Shown here in pieces: positions 31,013 through 40,122 of a stretch of DNA of 64,000 bases. The notes below the pieces were generated by a model. The model was not told the origin of the DNA. It saw only the letters and a list, made by a program, of their open reading frames with translations, and ran no database searches. A program made the translations under genes and the position numbers. Location: NCBI RefSeq assembly GCF_001463905.1, contig NZ_BBWR01000006.1, positions 1 through 64,000 of the forward strand. The letters are read 5' to 3'. Every line of letters begins with the position of its first letter. The stretch's first letter is position 1. This DNA is from Aureimonas frigidaquae. GTDB lineage: Bacteria > Pseudomonadota > Alphaproteobacteria > Rhizobiales > Rhizobiaceae.

Positions 31013-31222
31013 TCAGGCGCGGCCGCGGCCTTGCCGCTCGGCGGCATGGAGCGCCTGAACGAGCCTGTGGGCGAGTTGGCGGACCCATCCGCCGGTCGTC
31101 GCGCGTGGCGCGGGCCCGTGTCGCAGCGTGGCGGAAGCGCCGTCCCGCACGATCCAGCTCTGCGCGTCGATCACCCGTGCGCTGACATGCGGGCGGGACA
31201 GACGTTCCTGTGCAGAGGCCAT
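31013..31222 (-). CDS. Small ORF of unknown function with a strong ribosome-binding site
   Basis: A 69-residue reading frame starting MASAQERLSRPHVSARVIDAQSW would be preceded by GGGGGAGG six bases before the ATG. It lies alone between hpt and ftsE, on the minus strand. The product is basic, without membrane helix or signal peptide. I recognise no family. The good initiation site and sensible composition argue it is real; the GC-rich setting, where chance frames are common, argues for caution. Confidence 0.45.
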   Translation of the reverse strand: MASAQERLSRPHVSARVIDAQSWIVRDGASATLRHGPAPRATTGGWVRQLAHRLVQALHAAERQGRGRA

Positions 31223-31367
31223 GCGACACCTCCCCCTGGCGTGGTGACAAACCTTGCCAAAAGGTTGACGCAGCGTGGTTAAAGAAACGTAAAGGAATTG
31301 CGCGCGAGAATGGCCGCACTGAAACAGACCGTGCCGTCGCCGCCGGCCGGGACGGGGGAGATCAGGC

Positions 31368-32027
31368 TTGATCCGGTTCGAAAATGTCGGCTTGCGTTAC
31401 GACATGGGGCCAGAGGTCCTTCGTGATCTCAGCTTCCGGATCGAACCGCGCTCGTTCCAGTTCCTGTGCGGCCCGTCGGGCGCGGGCAAGACGAGCCTCC
31501 TGCGCATGCTGTTCCTGGCGCTGCGGCCGACGCGCGGCATGGTCACCATCATGGACCGCGATGCGGCGACCCTGTCGCGCGACGAATTGCCGGCCATACG
31601 GCGCCGCATCGGCATCGTCTTCCAGGATTTTCGCCTGCTCGACCACCTGACCACCTATGAGAACGTGGCCTTGCCGCTGCGCGTTCGCGGCCGCGACGAG
31701 GCGAGCTACCGGCAGGATGTCGTCGATCTTTTGCGCTGGGTCGGGCTGGGCGACCGGATGGACGCGCCGCCGCTCGTCCTATCCGGCGGCGAGAAGCAGC
31801 GCGCCGCCATTGCCAGGGCGCTGATCGACCAGCCGGACATCCTCCTTGCCGACGAGCCGACGGGCAATGTCGATCCGTCCCTGGCGCGCCGCCTGCTGCG
31901 CCTGTTCCAGGAAATGCACAAGCTCGGGACATCCATCGTCATCGCGACCCACGACATGACGCTGATGGAGCAGATGCCGGCGCGCCGCATGGTCCTGGCC
32001 GATGGACGGATGGCCATCTATGACTGA
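31368..32027 (+). CDS. ftsE: Cell-division ATP-binding protein FtsE
   Basis: A 219-residue ABC ATPase. Walker A CGPSGAGKTSL, Q-loop VFQDFRLLDHLT, signature VLSGGEKQRAAIARAL and Walker B ILLADEPTGNVDPS are intact; the NVDP after Walker B is typical of FtsE. With FtsX it controls septal peptidoglycan hydrolases. Translation starts at TTG 31368 behind GGGGGAG. It overlaps ftsX by 8 bases. Confidence 0.94.
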   Translation: MIRFENVGLRYDMGPEVLRDLSFRIEPRSFQFLCGPSGAGKTSLLRMLFLALRPTRGMVTIMDRDAATLSRDELPAIRRRIGIVFQDFRLLDHLTTYENVALPLRVRGRDEASYRQDVVDLLRWVGLGDRMDAPPLVLSGGEKQRAAIARALIDQPDILLADEPTGNVDPSLARRLLRLFQEMHKLGTSIVIATHDMTLMEQMPARRMVLADGRMAIYD

Positions 32028-33021
32028 ACGGCTGCAACACCTGACGGCCCTTCTGCCGCAGCTGCGCGCAGAGCTTGCGCGCCTGCCGGCCCGGCTCTGG
32101 CAGCGTGGCGGGCCCGCCCCCATCGTGCCGGCCGGCAACGTGACGAGCCGCGCCCTGATGGCCGTCATCGGCATCATGACCTTTCTGGCCAGCCTGACGC
32201 TGGGCGGTGTCCTGATGGTGGCCGATACGGCCCATGGCTGGCGGCAGGATATTGCGCGGGAAGCGACGATCCAGATCACGCCCGAGCCCGGGCTGGACAT
32301 GCAGGCAGTGATCGGGGAGTTGCAGCTCCTGGCCCTGTCCACGACGGGGGTCGTCGCGGCGGTGCCCGTCGGCGAGCAGGAGGCTGCCGCCATGCTGGAG
32401 CCATGGCTCGGCAATGTCGATGTGGCGGCCCTGCCCATGCCCCGCATGATCGCGCTCGAGATCGACCCGGACGCGCCACCCGATTTCGCCGCCCTGCGCG
32501 AGGCCGTGGAGCGTGCCGTGCCGCAGGCGACGCTGGACGATCACCGGGCCTGGGCATCCCGGCTGGTGGTGATGGCCGATGCCACGGTGATCGGCGGCCT
32601 CGCCATCCTGGCGCTGGTGGTGACGGCATCCATCCTGACGGTCGTCTTCGCCACCCGCGGCGCCATGGCCGGCAACCGCCACATCATCGAGGTGCTGCAC
32701 TTCGTCGGCGCCGACCGGCGCTTTATCGCCGGCCAGTTCGAACGCCACTTTTTGAGGCTCGGCCTGATCGGCGGGCTTGCCGGCGGCGGATTGGCGCTCG
32801 TCATCTTCGCGGTGGCAAGGTGGTATGCGAGCCCCGGCTCGGCCGCCGCGGATGCCGATCAGTTGCGGGCGCTGTTCGGAACCTTCACCCTGGGTGCGGG
32901 GGGCTATGGGGCCATCGTGCTCCTGGCCGGCGGTGCGGCCGCTCTGACGGCGCTCACCTCGCGCTTCACGGTCACATCGCAATTGCGCGACATGGACATA
33001 TTGTCGCCCCTCGACGCATGA
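32020..33021 (+). CDS. ftsX: Cell-division permease FtsX
   Basis: A 333-residue membrane protein. The first helix (about residues 46-66, ALMAVIGIMTFLASLTLGG) precedes a periplasmic domain of about 120 residues, then three helices (about 190-210, 240-265, 285-305) follow. This is the FtsX layout. I chose ATG 32020, which overlaps the end of ftsE; ATG 32002 is also possible. FtsEX transmits the divisome state to periplasmic amidase activators or hydrolases. Confidence 0.92.
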   Translation: MTERLQHLTALLPQLRAELARLPARLWQRGGPAPIVPAGNVTSRALMAVIGIMTFLASLTLGGVLMVADTAHGWRQDIAREATIQITPEPGLDMQAVIGELQLLALSTTGVVAAVPVGEQEAAAMLEPWLGNVDVAALPMPRMIALEIDPDAPPDFAALREAVERAVPQATLDDHRAWASRLVVMADATVIGGLAILALVVTASILTVVFATRGAMAGNRHIIEVLHFVGADRRFIAGQFERHFLRLGLIGGLAGGGLALVIFAVARWYASPGSAAADADQLRALFGTFTLGAGGYGAIVLLAGGAAALTALTSRFTVTSQLRDMDILSPLDA

Positions 33022-33099
33022 TCATGGTCGGGGGCCACAAGCCTGGGGCAGTGTTCCCCGGCCATAGAGAAGGCTGAAAGGTTGTTTGCGAGCAGGCCC

Positions 33100-33783
33100 A
33101 TGAGTGCAGGACAGAAGCGGGCAGGGCGGGGCACGCGCACCGGCTTCGTACGGCGCGCCGCGCCGATCGTCGTCCTGGTGCTTCTGGCGCTGACGGCCTA
33201 TTTCCTGGGCGGTTTCCTGCGCTTTGCCAATGATGTCGCCGGTCTGCGCGCCCCCGCTTCCATCGAGGATGTGGACGGGATCGTCGTCCTGACGGGCGGC
33301 GAGTTGCGCCTGAGCCAGGCGATGCGGCTTCTGAAGGAGACGCGCATCCAGCGGCTGCTGATCAGCGGCGTCAATCCGGGCACGACGCCGGCGGCGCTGG
33401 CGCGGGTCAGCGGCGGCGATCCTGCCCTGTTCGACTGCTGCGTCGATCTGGATTATGCCGCCCTCGATACGATCGGCAACGCCCGCATGACCGTCGCCTG
33501 GGCGCACCAGCACGACATGCGGCGCATCGCGCTCGTGACCAGCGATTACCATATTCCACGCGCGCTGACCGAGCTTGCCAATGTGGAGGGTGCGCCGGCC
33601 GTGGTGCCCTATCCCGTCTCGCCTCGCAAATTGTGGCGGCCGGACGGGCTGCCGACCCCGCTCGGCCTGCGGTTGCTGGCCCAGGAATATCTGAAGGTGC
33701 TGGCCGCCCGGGCGCGAATCCATACCGGCTTCGACATCGTGGAAACACTCGGCCGGCGCCTGTCGACGCCATCCGTGGGCTGA
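33100..33783 (+). CDS. YdcF family protein (DUF218)
   Basis: A 227-residue protein with one N-terminal helix (about residues 20-43) and a DUF218 domain: DGIVVLTGGELRLSQAMRL, RLLISGVNPG, CVDLDYAALDTIGNA and VTSDYHIPRA. DUF218 proteins such as SanA/ElyC are envelope proteins tied to peptidoglycan or lipid-carrier physiology. I use ATG 33100; a TTG at 33082 is in frame. It sits between ftsX and a plsC-type gene, as in many Rhizobiales. Confidence 0.85.
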   Translation: MSAGQKRAGRGTRTGFVRRAAPIVVLVLLALTAYFLGGFLRFANDVAGLRAPASIEDVDGIVVLTGGELRLSQAMRLLKETRIQRLLISGVNPGTTPAALARVSGGDPALFDCCVDLDYAALDTIGNARMTVAWAHQHDMRRIALVTSDYHIPRALTELANVEGAPAVVPYPVSPRKLWRPDGLPTPLGLRLLAQEYLKVLAARARIHTGFDIVETLGRRLSTPSVG

Positions 33784-33890
33784 GTCTTGGCACGCATGGC
33801 GTCTGTCGCACGGCCGGCAAAATGCGCTAGAAGCCGTCTGGCACGCAAGGGCGCCACAGCGGCGCCCGGCTGGCCGCACCGGGACCTGTC

Positions 33891-34691
33891 ATGATCGCAT
33901 TGCGCTCGTTCGCTTTCCAATGCCTGTTCTACGCCAATCTCATCGGGCAACTCATCGTCTTCTCGCCGATCTTCTTCCTGGCGTCCGAGGCGCGGTGCTG
34001 GCGCATCGTCAAGAACTGGGCTCGCTCCTCCATGTGGCTGCTGCACCATGTGGCCGGCACCCGGTCACGGATCAGCGGACGGGAGCGCCTGCCGAAGGGC
34101 GGCGCCATCATCGCGGCCAAGCACCAGTCCTTCTGGGAAACCTTCGCCCTCCTGCCGGAGCTCGACCGGCCCACCTTCATCCTCAAGAAGGAACTCATCG
34201 CCATCCCCTTGTTCGGTGCCTATTGCCGGCGCATGGGCATGATCCCCGTGGACCGCTCGCGGCGGGGCGGCGCGCTGGCGGGCATGCTGGCGGCGGCGCA
34301 GGCCGCCATGCGGGAGGGCCGGCAGATCGTCATCTTTCCGGAAGGCACGCGCAGCGCGCCGGGCGCAGACCCGAACTACCGGCCCGGGATCCATTATCTC
34401 TATGAGGCGCTGGAGGTTCCCGTCGTGCCCGTGGCGCTCAATTCGGGCCTGTTCTGGCCGCGGCAGGCCTTTTACCGCCGGCCCGGCACCATCCGGGCCG
34501 AGTTCCTGGACCCGATCGCGCCGGGCCTCGACAAACCCGCCTTCCTGGCGCGCCTGACCGACGAGATCGAGGCCCGGACGCTCGATCTGATCCGGCAGGC
34601 CTATGCCGAACAGCCCGATCTTCCGGTGAGCAAGCTTCTGGCAAGCCGACTGTATCAGGATCGTCCGGCGAGCGAGAAGGTGGGTGCTTGA
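33891..34691 (+). CDS. 1-acyl-sn-glycerol-3-phosphate acyltransferase, second PlsC-type copy
   Basis: A 266-residue acyltransferase with an N-terminal hydrophobic segment (about residues 6-26), the catalytic AAKHQSFWET (H-x4-E rather than the H-x4-D of the copy at 2.6 kb) and IVIFPEGTRSAPG. The tail is longer and more polar than in the first copy. Proteins with H-x4-D/E are common among PlsC relatives. It follows ydcF, as in other alphaproteobacteria. Confidence 0.85.
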   Translation: MIALRSFAFQCLFYANLIGQLIVFSPIFFLASEARCWRIVKNWARSSMWLLHHVAGTRSRISGRERLPKGGAIIAAKHQSFWETFALLPELDRPTFILKKELIAIPLFGAYCRRMGMIPVDRSRRGGALAGMLAAAQAAMREGRQIVIFPEGTRSAPGADPNYRPGIHYLYEALEVPVVPVALNSGLFWPRQAFYRRPGTIRAEFLDPIAPGLDKPAFLARLTDEIEARTLDLIRQAYAEQPDLPVSKLLASRLYQDRPASEKVGA

Positions 34692-34798
34692 AAACCGGAA
34701 CGATTTCGCGCATAAAAGAGCATCTGACATAGTATGACATGTATATGATATCCGTGTGATTGCCGGCGGCGGGTCGGTGGTTCTCGATGGAGGGCGCG

Positions 34799-35596
34799 AT
34801 GATCCACAGCAACGATTTCGGTACTGCCAGCGCATTGGCGGCCGTTCCCGCCTTCTTCGCCGAGCCGCGGCTTCTGAGCACGGCCCGCCATGGCGCGCTG
34901 GGCGTTCGCCGCAGCACCAATCTGCGCTATGCGGCCGGGCTCACTCACGCGCCGCTCGGCCTGGACGAGTTCGGCCAGGCCATGCGCAGCTACCCGATCC
35001 TCTTCACCGCCGGACCGGCCCCCAGGCCCATCGCCATGCTCGGCCTACCGGGCGGCAGCAACGGCTTCGTCGATGCGCTCGGCGGTTGGCGGCGGGACCA
35101 TTACGTCCCCGGCTGCCTCCACCGCTATCCGCTCGCCGCGATCGAGGACGCCAATTCCGGCTGGCAGCTCTGCGCCGATTTTGCCAGCGGCCGGGTCGTC
35201 ACCATGTCCAGCGCCGTCGAGCACGGTGTCGAGCCGATCTTCGAGGCCGACGGCGCGCCGTCACGCTACACACGTGCGGTGATCGCCCGGGCGCAAATCG
35301 CCGCCCGCCGGGACGAAGAGGCCGTGACGCTTGCCCGCGCCCTTCTGGAGGCCGGCATCCTCACCCCGTGCGAGGCGCCCTTGCCGGTGGCAGAGGCGAC
35401 GGCGCTGCGCCAGTCCTTCCTCATGATTTCCGAAGACGCGTTCCGCGCGCTCTCGACAACGCTCCTGGCGGAGTTCGCGCGGCTGGGTTGGCTGGAGCCC
35501 ATCGTCATGGCCGCTGTCAGCCGCCACAACTGGCCCGCTCTGTCGCAGCTCTGCACGCGGGACCGGGCCGGCGCGTCGGCGCGGGTCGCCGCCTGA
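34799..35596 (+). CDS. SapC family protein
   Basis: A 265-residue protein with the SapC core: YPILFTAGPAPRPIAMLGLPGGSNGFVD followed by WRRDHYVPGCLHRYPLAAIED, then a helical C-terminal half. SapC was named from a Campylobacter S-layer locus and is widespread in proteobacteria; its activity is unknown. Start ATG 34799 follows GGAGGG. The 107 bases upstream are notably AT-rich (TTGAAA 34689 and CATAAA 34711, 16 apart, is a weak promoter match). No S-layer gene is nearby. Confidence 0.75.
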   Translation: MIHSNDFGTASALAAVPAFFAEPRLLSTARHGALGVRRSTNLRYAAGLTHAPLGLDEFGQAMRSYPILFTAGPAPRPIAMLGLPGGSNGFVDALGGWRRDHYVPGCLHRYPLAAIEDANSGWQLCADFASGRVVTMSSAVEHGVEPIFEADGAPSRYTRAVIARAQIAARRDEEAVTLARALLEAGILTPCEAPLPVAEATALRQSFLMISEDAFRALSTTLLAEFARLGWLEPIVMAAVSRHNWPALSQLCTRDRAGASARVAA

Positions 35597-35706
35597 TCGG
35601 CAGCCTGCCGTCGAACGGCCGGCGGAACGCCATTCAGTTTGTCGGGCACTTCCTGTAGAGCGGACCGGCGGCCTGCCTTTGCGGCCGACGAATCCGGACA
35701 GTCGCC

Positions 35707-36459
35707 ATGCCAGTCGACATCAGCACCGCCTTCATCCTGGCCGCCGGCCTGGCGGCCTTCGCCGTCGGCCTGTCCAAAGGTGGCCTGTCGATGATCGGCA
35801 TGCTGGGCGTGCCGATCCTGGCGCTGGTCATGCCGCCCTTGCATGCCACGGCGCTGCTCGCTCCCATCTACGTGGCGAGCGACATGGTCGGCGTGTATCT
35901 GTACCGCCACCGCTATTCCAGACGGAACCTCGCCATCCTCATCCCCGCGGCGGCGCTGGGCATCGGCGTCGGCTGGGCGACGGCGCACCTGGCTTCGCCC
36001 CGGCTGGTCACGCTGCTGATCGGCCTGATCGGCCTTGCCTTCACGCTGGACATGTTCCTGAAGCGCAAACGGGTGCTGCCGCCGCGCCCGGCCGATGTTC
36101 CACGCGGCATCGTCTGGGGTGCGATCACCGGATTTACGAGTTTCGTATCGCATTCCGGCGCGCCGCCCTTCCAGGTCTATGTCCTGCCGCAACGGCTGGA
36201 AAAGACGGTCTTCGCCGGCACGACCACCATCGTCTTCGCCGTCGTCAACGCCATGAAGCTCGTGCCCTATGTGGCGCTGGGGGAGCTGACCGCCGCCAAT
36301 GCGGCTTTCTCCCTCTGGCTGTTGCCGCCGGCCTTGATCGGCACCGTGCTCGGCTGGTGGCTGGTGCGGATCCTGCCGGAACGCGGCTTCTACCTGTTCG
36401 TCCAGGTGGCGCTGTTTCTGGTGTCGTGCAAGCTGGTGCTCGACGGGCTGATGGGCTGA
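35707..36459 (+). CDS. TSUP (TauE/SafE) family permease
   Basis: A 250-residue integral membrane protein with about seven or eight hydrophobic segments. The TSUP repeat glycines are in AGLAAFAVGLSKGGLSMIGMLGVPIL and the second half has GFTSFVSHSGAPPFQVYVLPQ. The family exports sulfite, sulfonates or organosulfur anions. The substrate cannot be told. A second TSUP gene lies 70 bases downstream; the two share the fold but are not close copies. Confidence 0.85.
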   Translation: MPVDISTAFILAAGLAAFAVGLSKGGLSMIGMLGVPILALVMPPLHATALLAPIYVASDMVGVYLYRHRYSRRNLAILIPAAALGIGVGWATAHLASPRLVTLLIGLIGLAFTLDMFLKRKRVLPPRPADVPRGIVWGAITGFTSFVSHSGAPPFQVYVLPQRLEKTVFAGTTTIVFAVVNAMKLVPYVALGELTAANAAFSLWLLPPALIGTVLGWWLVRILPERGFYLFVQVALFLVSCKLVLDGLMG

Positions 36460-36529
36460 CGGGCTGAAACAAGGCTTGTGGCGCCGTGCGGACGGCCCGT
36501 ATGTAGAGTGCAACTGGGGAGGGGACGGC

Positions 36530-37381
36530 ATGCTGGACATCGCAACGGGGGAGGCAATCTGGCTTGCCATCGCGCTTCTGGCAGGCGGCGCCGTGACGGG
36601 CCTTCTGGCCGGTGTCTTCGGCGTGGGCGGCGGCGCGGTGGCCGTGCCGATCCTGTATGAGCTGTTCCGCATCCTCGGCGTGCCGGAAGATGCGCGGATG
36701 CCCCTGTGCATCGGCACCTCGCTCGCCATTATCATTCCGACGTCGATCCGTTCCTTCCAGGCGCATCGGCACCGCGGCGCGGTGGATATGTCGATCCTGA
36801 AGGTCTGGGCCGTGCCGGTGGTGCTGGGGGTCGTGGCCGGCAGCGTCATCGCGCGCTATGCCCCGGCCGATCTGTTCAAGGCGGTCTTCATCGTGGTCGC
36901 CGGCTTCTCCGCGATCAAGCTTCTCTTCGCCCGCGACAGCTGGCGGCTCGGGCTGGACATGCCGGGCCGCCCGTTGATGCTCACCTATGGCGGGGTGATC
37001 GGCATCCTGTCCTCGCTCATGGGCATTGGCGGCGGGCAGCTTTCGTCGCTCTTCATGACCTTCTACAGCCGGCCGATCCACCAGGCCGTGGCCACATCGT
37101 CGGGTCTCGGCGTGATCATCTCCATCCCCGGGACGATCGGCTACATCATCGCCGGCTGGCACGTGGCGGCGCAGTACCCGTCCGTCGCGGCGCTGCAACC
37201 GCCGCTTGCACTCGGCTATGTCTCGCTGGTCGGCTTCGTCCTCTTCTCGATCACCAGCGTGATCACGGCGCCGATGGGCGCGGCGCTGGCGCACAAGCTC
37301 GACAAGAAGCGGCTGGAACGGGCCTTCGGCGTGTTCCTGGTGCTGATCTGCCTGCGCTTTACCGTATCGCTCGTCCATTGA
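36530..37381 (+). CDS. TSUP (TauE/SafE) family permease, second gene
   Basis: A 283-residue membrane protein. The first repeat has GLLAGVFGVGGGAVAVPILYELF and the second GILSSLMGIGGGQLSSLFM, the classic paired TSUP glycine motifs; about eight helices are visible. Start ATG 36530 follows GGGGAGGGG. It is likely cotranscribed with the shorter TSUP gene upstream. Substrate unknown; sulfite or related anions are the family norm. Confidence 0.88.
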   Translation: MLDIATGEAIWLAIALLAGGAVTGLLAGVFGVGGGAVAVPILYELFRILGVPEDARMPLCIGTSLAIIIPTSIRSFQAHRHRGAVDMSILKVWAVPVVLGVVAGSVIARYAPADLFKAVFIVVAGFSAIKLLFARDSWRLGLDMPGRPLMLTYGGVIGILSSLMGIGGGQLSSLFMTFYSRPIHQAVATSSGLGVIISIPGTIGYIIAGWHVAAQYPSVAALQPPLALGYVSLVGFVLFSITSVITAPMGAALAHKLDKKRLERAFGVFLVLICLRFTVSLVH

Positions 37382-37460
37382 CGGCTTTGCCCTGCAGCGC
37401 GTGATGGGCTAAGGCCATGGCGGTTCGAAAAGGCCGTGCTGCGGCCAGCGGGGTGAACTC

Positions 37461-38765
37461 ATGGTCGCGATCGATATCGCAACGCGGGTGTGGAACCACA
37501 CGTTCAAGCTGGATCCGATCATCCGGAGCCTTCTCGATACGGATTTCTACAAGCTGCTCATGCTCCAGCTCATCTGGGGCCGGTACCGCGACACGCAGGT
37601 CACCTTCGAGCTGATCAACCGCACGACCAGCGTGCGCATCGCCGACGAGATCGACGAGACGGAGCTGCGTGCGCAGCTCGACCATGCGCGCACGATCCGC
37701 TTTTCAAAGCGCGAGATGATCTGGCTGGCCGGTAACAGCTTCTACGGCAAGCGCCAGATCTTCCGCCCCGACTTCCTGGAATGGCTCAGCCATTTCGAGC
37801 TGCCGCCCTACGATCTGACACGGCGGGACGGGCAATATGTGCTGCAGTTCCACGGGCCGTGGACCCATACGATGATGTGGGAGATTCCCGCGCTCGCCAT
37901 CATCAACGAATTGCGGTCCCGCGCGGCGATGCGTGGTTTCAAGCGGTTCGAACTCGATGTCCTGTATGCCCGGGCCAAGACCAAGATGTGGGAGAAGGTC
38001 GAGCGGCTGGCGCAACTGCCCGATATCCGCATCTCGGATTTCGGGACGCGGCGGCGGCACTCCTTCCTGTGGCAGCGCTGGTGCGTGGAGGCGCTGAAGG
38101 AAAAGCTCGGCGGCCGTTTCTCCGGCTCCAGCAACGTGCTTTTGGCCATGGAAACCGACCTCGAGGCCATCGGCACCAATGCCCATGAGCTTCCCATGGT
38201 GGCCGCGGCCCTGTCCCTGAACGACGATGCGCTGCGCGAAGCGCCTTATCGCATGATGCGCGAATGGCAGGACTGGTACGACGGCAACCTCCTCGTCGCC
38301 CTGCCGGACACGTTCGGCACGCAGTCCTTTCTGGATGGCGCGCCGGCCTGGCTGGCGGACTGGACCGGCTTCCGGCCCGACTCCGCCCCGCCCATCGACG
38401 GGGGAGAGACCATCATGCGCTGGTGGAAGAAGCACGGCGTGGACCCGCGCGAGCGGCTGCTCGTCTTTTCCGACGGGCTCGATATCGACACGATCGAGGA
38501 AACCTACCGCCACTTCCATGGGCGGGTGCGAATGAGTTTCGGCTGGGGCACCAATCTGACCAACGATTTCCGTGGCGTGGCGCCCGAGCCGACCAACGGG
38601 CTCAAACCCATCTCGCTCGTCTGCAAAGTGCGCGAGGCGGACGGCCGGCCAGCCGTCAAACTGTCGGACAACCCGGCCAAAGCGACGGGACTGCCGGAGG
38701 AGATCGCCCGGTACCGCCGGGTCTTCGGGACGCAAGATGCCTTTGCGCGGAAGGTCGAGGTTTAA
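37461..38765 (+). CDS. pncB: Nicotinate phosphoribosyltransferase
   Basis: A 434-residue NAD-salvage enzyme making nicotinate mononucleotide from nicotinate and PRPP. The opening [19 protein letters not shown], the [12 protein letters not shown] active-site block, and [18 protein letters not shown] and [12 protein letters not shown] are diagnostic. Length is typical. It stands between the TSUP pair and fpr with its own spacing on both sides. Confidence 0.94.
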   Translation: MVAIDIATRVWNHTFKLDPIIRSLLDTDFYKLLMLQLIWGRYRDTQVTFELINRTTSVRIADEIDETELRAQLDHARTIRFSKREMIWLAGNSFYGKRQIFRPDFLEWLSHFELPPYDLTRRDGQYVLQFHGPWTHTMMWEIPALAIINELRSRAAMRGFKRFELDVLYARAKTKMWEKVERLAQLPDIRISDFGTRRRHSFLWQRWCVEALKEKLGGRFSGSSNVLLAMETDLEAIGTNAHELPMVAAALSLNDDALREAPYRMMREWQDWYDGNLLVALPDTFGTQSFLDGAPAWLADWTGFRPDSAPPIDGGETIMRWWKKHGVDPRERLLVFSDGLDIDTIEETYRHFHGRVRMSFGWGTNLTNDFRGVAPEPTNGLKPISLVCKVREADGRPAVKLSDNPAKATGLPEEIARYRRVFGTQDAFARKVEV

Positions 38766-38879
38766 GAAAAATCTTCCTCGCATTCGCGCCAAATCTGCGG
38801 CATGAACCCCATATTCCGCTGAAGAGAACGCATAAGGGTCCGCTCCTGTTGGGCGGCAAGCACATCGAGGCCGAGATCC

Positions 38880-39701
38880 ATGAATGCCATCGTGAAGCCG
38901 GAAGCCGAGGCGACGCCCGCTTTCCCCATCCCCGCCAACGTCTTCGCCGAGACGGTGACGGAGGTAAAGCATTATACGGACAGCCTCTTCAAGTTCCGCA
39001 TGACGCGGCCGGCCTCGTTCCGCTTCCGCACCGGTGAATTCGCGATGATCGGGCTGCCCAATGCGGAGAAGCCCGTCTTCCGGGCCTATTCCATCGCCAG
39101 CCCCGCCTGGGACGAGGAGCTGGAATTCTTCTCCATCAAGGTGCCCGGTGGCCCGCTCACCGAGCATCTGCAGAAGATCCAGCCGGGCGATACGGTGCTG
39201 ATGCGCAAGAAGCCCACCGGCACGCTGGTGCTCGATGCGCTGGTGCCGGGCAAGCGGCTCTATCTCTTCTCCACCGGAACCGGCATCGCGCCCTTCGCCG
39301 GCATCATCCGTGATCCGGACACCTACGAGATGTTCGACGAGGTGATCCTGACGCACACGACCCGGGAACTCGCCGAGCTGCAATATGGCCGGGACCTGGT
39401 CGATGCCATCGCCTCCGACGAGATCCTGTCGGAGATCGTGGGCCAGAAGCTGCGTTACCTCGGCGCCGCCACGCGGGAAGGCACGCCGCGCGGCGAGCGT
39501 ATCACCACCATGATCGAGAATGGCAGCCTGTTCTCGACGCTCGGCCTGCCGCCGCTCGACCCGGCGGTCGATCGGGCGATGATCTGCGGCTCCATGGCGA
39601 TGCTCAAGGAAACCGCCGCGCTCCTGGAAGCGGCCGGGCTGGAAGAGGGCGCCAACAACAAGCCGGCGACCTACGTGGTGGAGCGTGCCTTCGTCGACTG
39701 A
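38880..39701 (+). CDS. fpr: Ferredoxin/flavodoxin--NADP reductase
   Basis: A 273-residue flavoprotein. The FAD-binding RAYSIASP, the NADP-binding STGTGIAPFAGII and the CGSMAMLKE block are in order; it ends ERAFVD, the short tail of bacterial-type FPRs. It exchanges electrons between NADPH and ferredoxin or flavodoxin and often belongs to oxidative-stress or Fe-S supply networks. The next gene, a small Lrp-type sensor domain, starts 42 bases on. Confidence 0.93.
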   Translation: MNAIVKPEAEATPAFPIPANVFAETVTEVKHYTDSLFKFRMTRPASFRFRTGEFAMIGLPNAEKPVFRAYSIASPAWDEELEFFSIKVPGGPLTEHLQKIQPGDTVLMRKKPTGTLVLDALVPGKRLYLFSTGTGIAPFAGIIRDPDTYEMFDEVILTHTTRELAELQYGRDLVDAIASDEILSEIVGQKLRYLGAATREGTPRGERITTMIENGSLFSTLGLPPLDPAVDRAMICGSMAMLKETAALLEAAGLEEGANNKPATYVVERAFVD

Positions 39702-39743
39702 GGGCTCGTTGCCGCTCCGGCGGATGCAAGGAAAGGCCAGGCC

Positions 39744-39986
39744 ATGCGCGCCATTTTCGTCCAGTTCAAGTGTACTCCGGGCCATGCCTACCGCGTGGCG
39801 GAAGCGCTGGTGGAAACGGTGGAGGAACTGTCGGAAGTCTATTCGACCTCCGGCCAGTTCGACCTGATCGCCAAGTTCTATCTGGAGCCGGACCGCGATA
39901 CCGGCCACTTCGTGACCGAACGGTTGCAGACGGTCGAGGGGGTTGCCGATACCTTCACGACCGTGGCCTTCAAGGCCTTCCGGTAA
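39744..39986 (+). CDS. Stand-alone Lrp/AsnC ligand-binding (RAM) domain protein
   Basis: An 80-residue protein that is only the alpha-beta RAM domain of Lrp/AsnC regulators: AIFVQFKCTPGHAYRVAEAL, the glycine-containing TSGQFDLIAKFYLE turn, and VEGVADTFTTVAFKAF. There is no helix-turn-helix. Such small proteins assemble into Lrp-like rings and bind amino acids or act as accessory sensors. It is close to fpr and may be cotranscribed. Confidence 0.85.
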   Translation: MRAIFVQFKCTPGHAYRVAEALVETVEELSEVYSTSGQFDLIAKFYLEPDRDTGHFVTERLQTVEGVADTFTTVAFKAFR

Positions 39987-40122
39987 ACCTGGCTGAATGG
40001 CCGGGGACAGGGCCGGGAATTTTTCCCATTCTTCGCGTCCAAGCCCCTAGGCTGCTTCCCCATCGCCGCTGCAGCGCATACCTTTCCTTGCAGGGCACCA
40101 GCACATGCGAGGGGAGGACGTC

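Noticed and set aside
31265-31293. CtrA box or sigma-70 promoter upstream of ftsE
   Set aside because: TTAA-N7-TAAA at 31279 only partly fits the CtrA consensus, and TTGACG at 31265 has no acceptable -10 at the right distance.
34756-35658. A 300-codon frame competing with sapC on the same strand
   Set aside because: The sapC frame has the family core and a ribosome site at 34789-34794; the other is Arg/Ala-rich without motifs.
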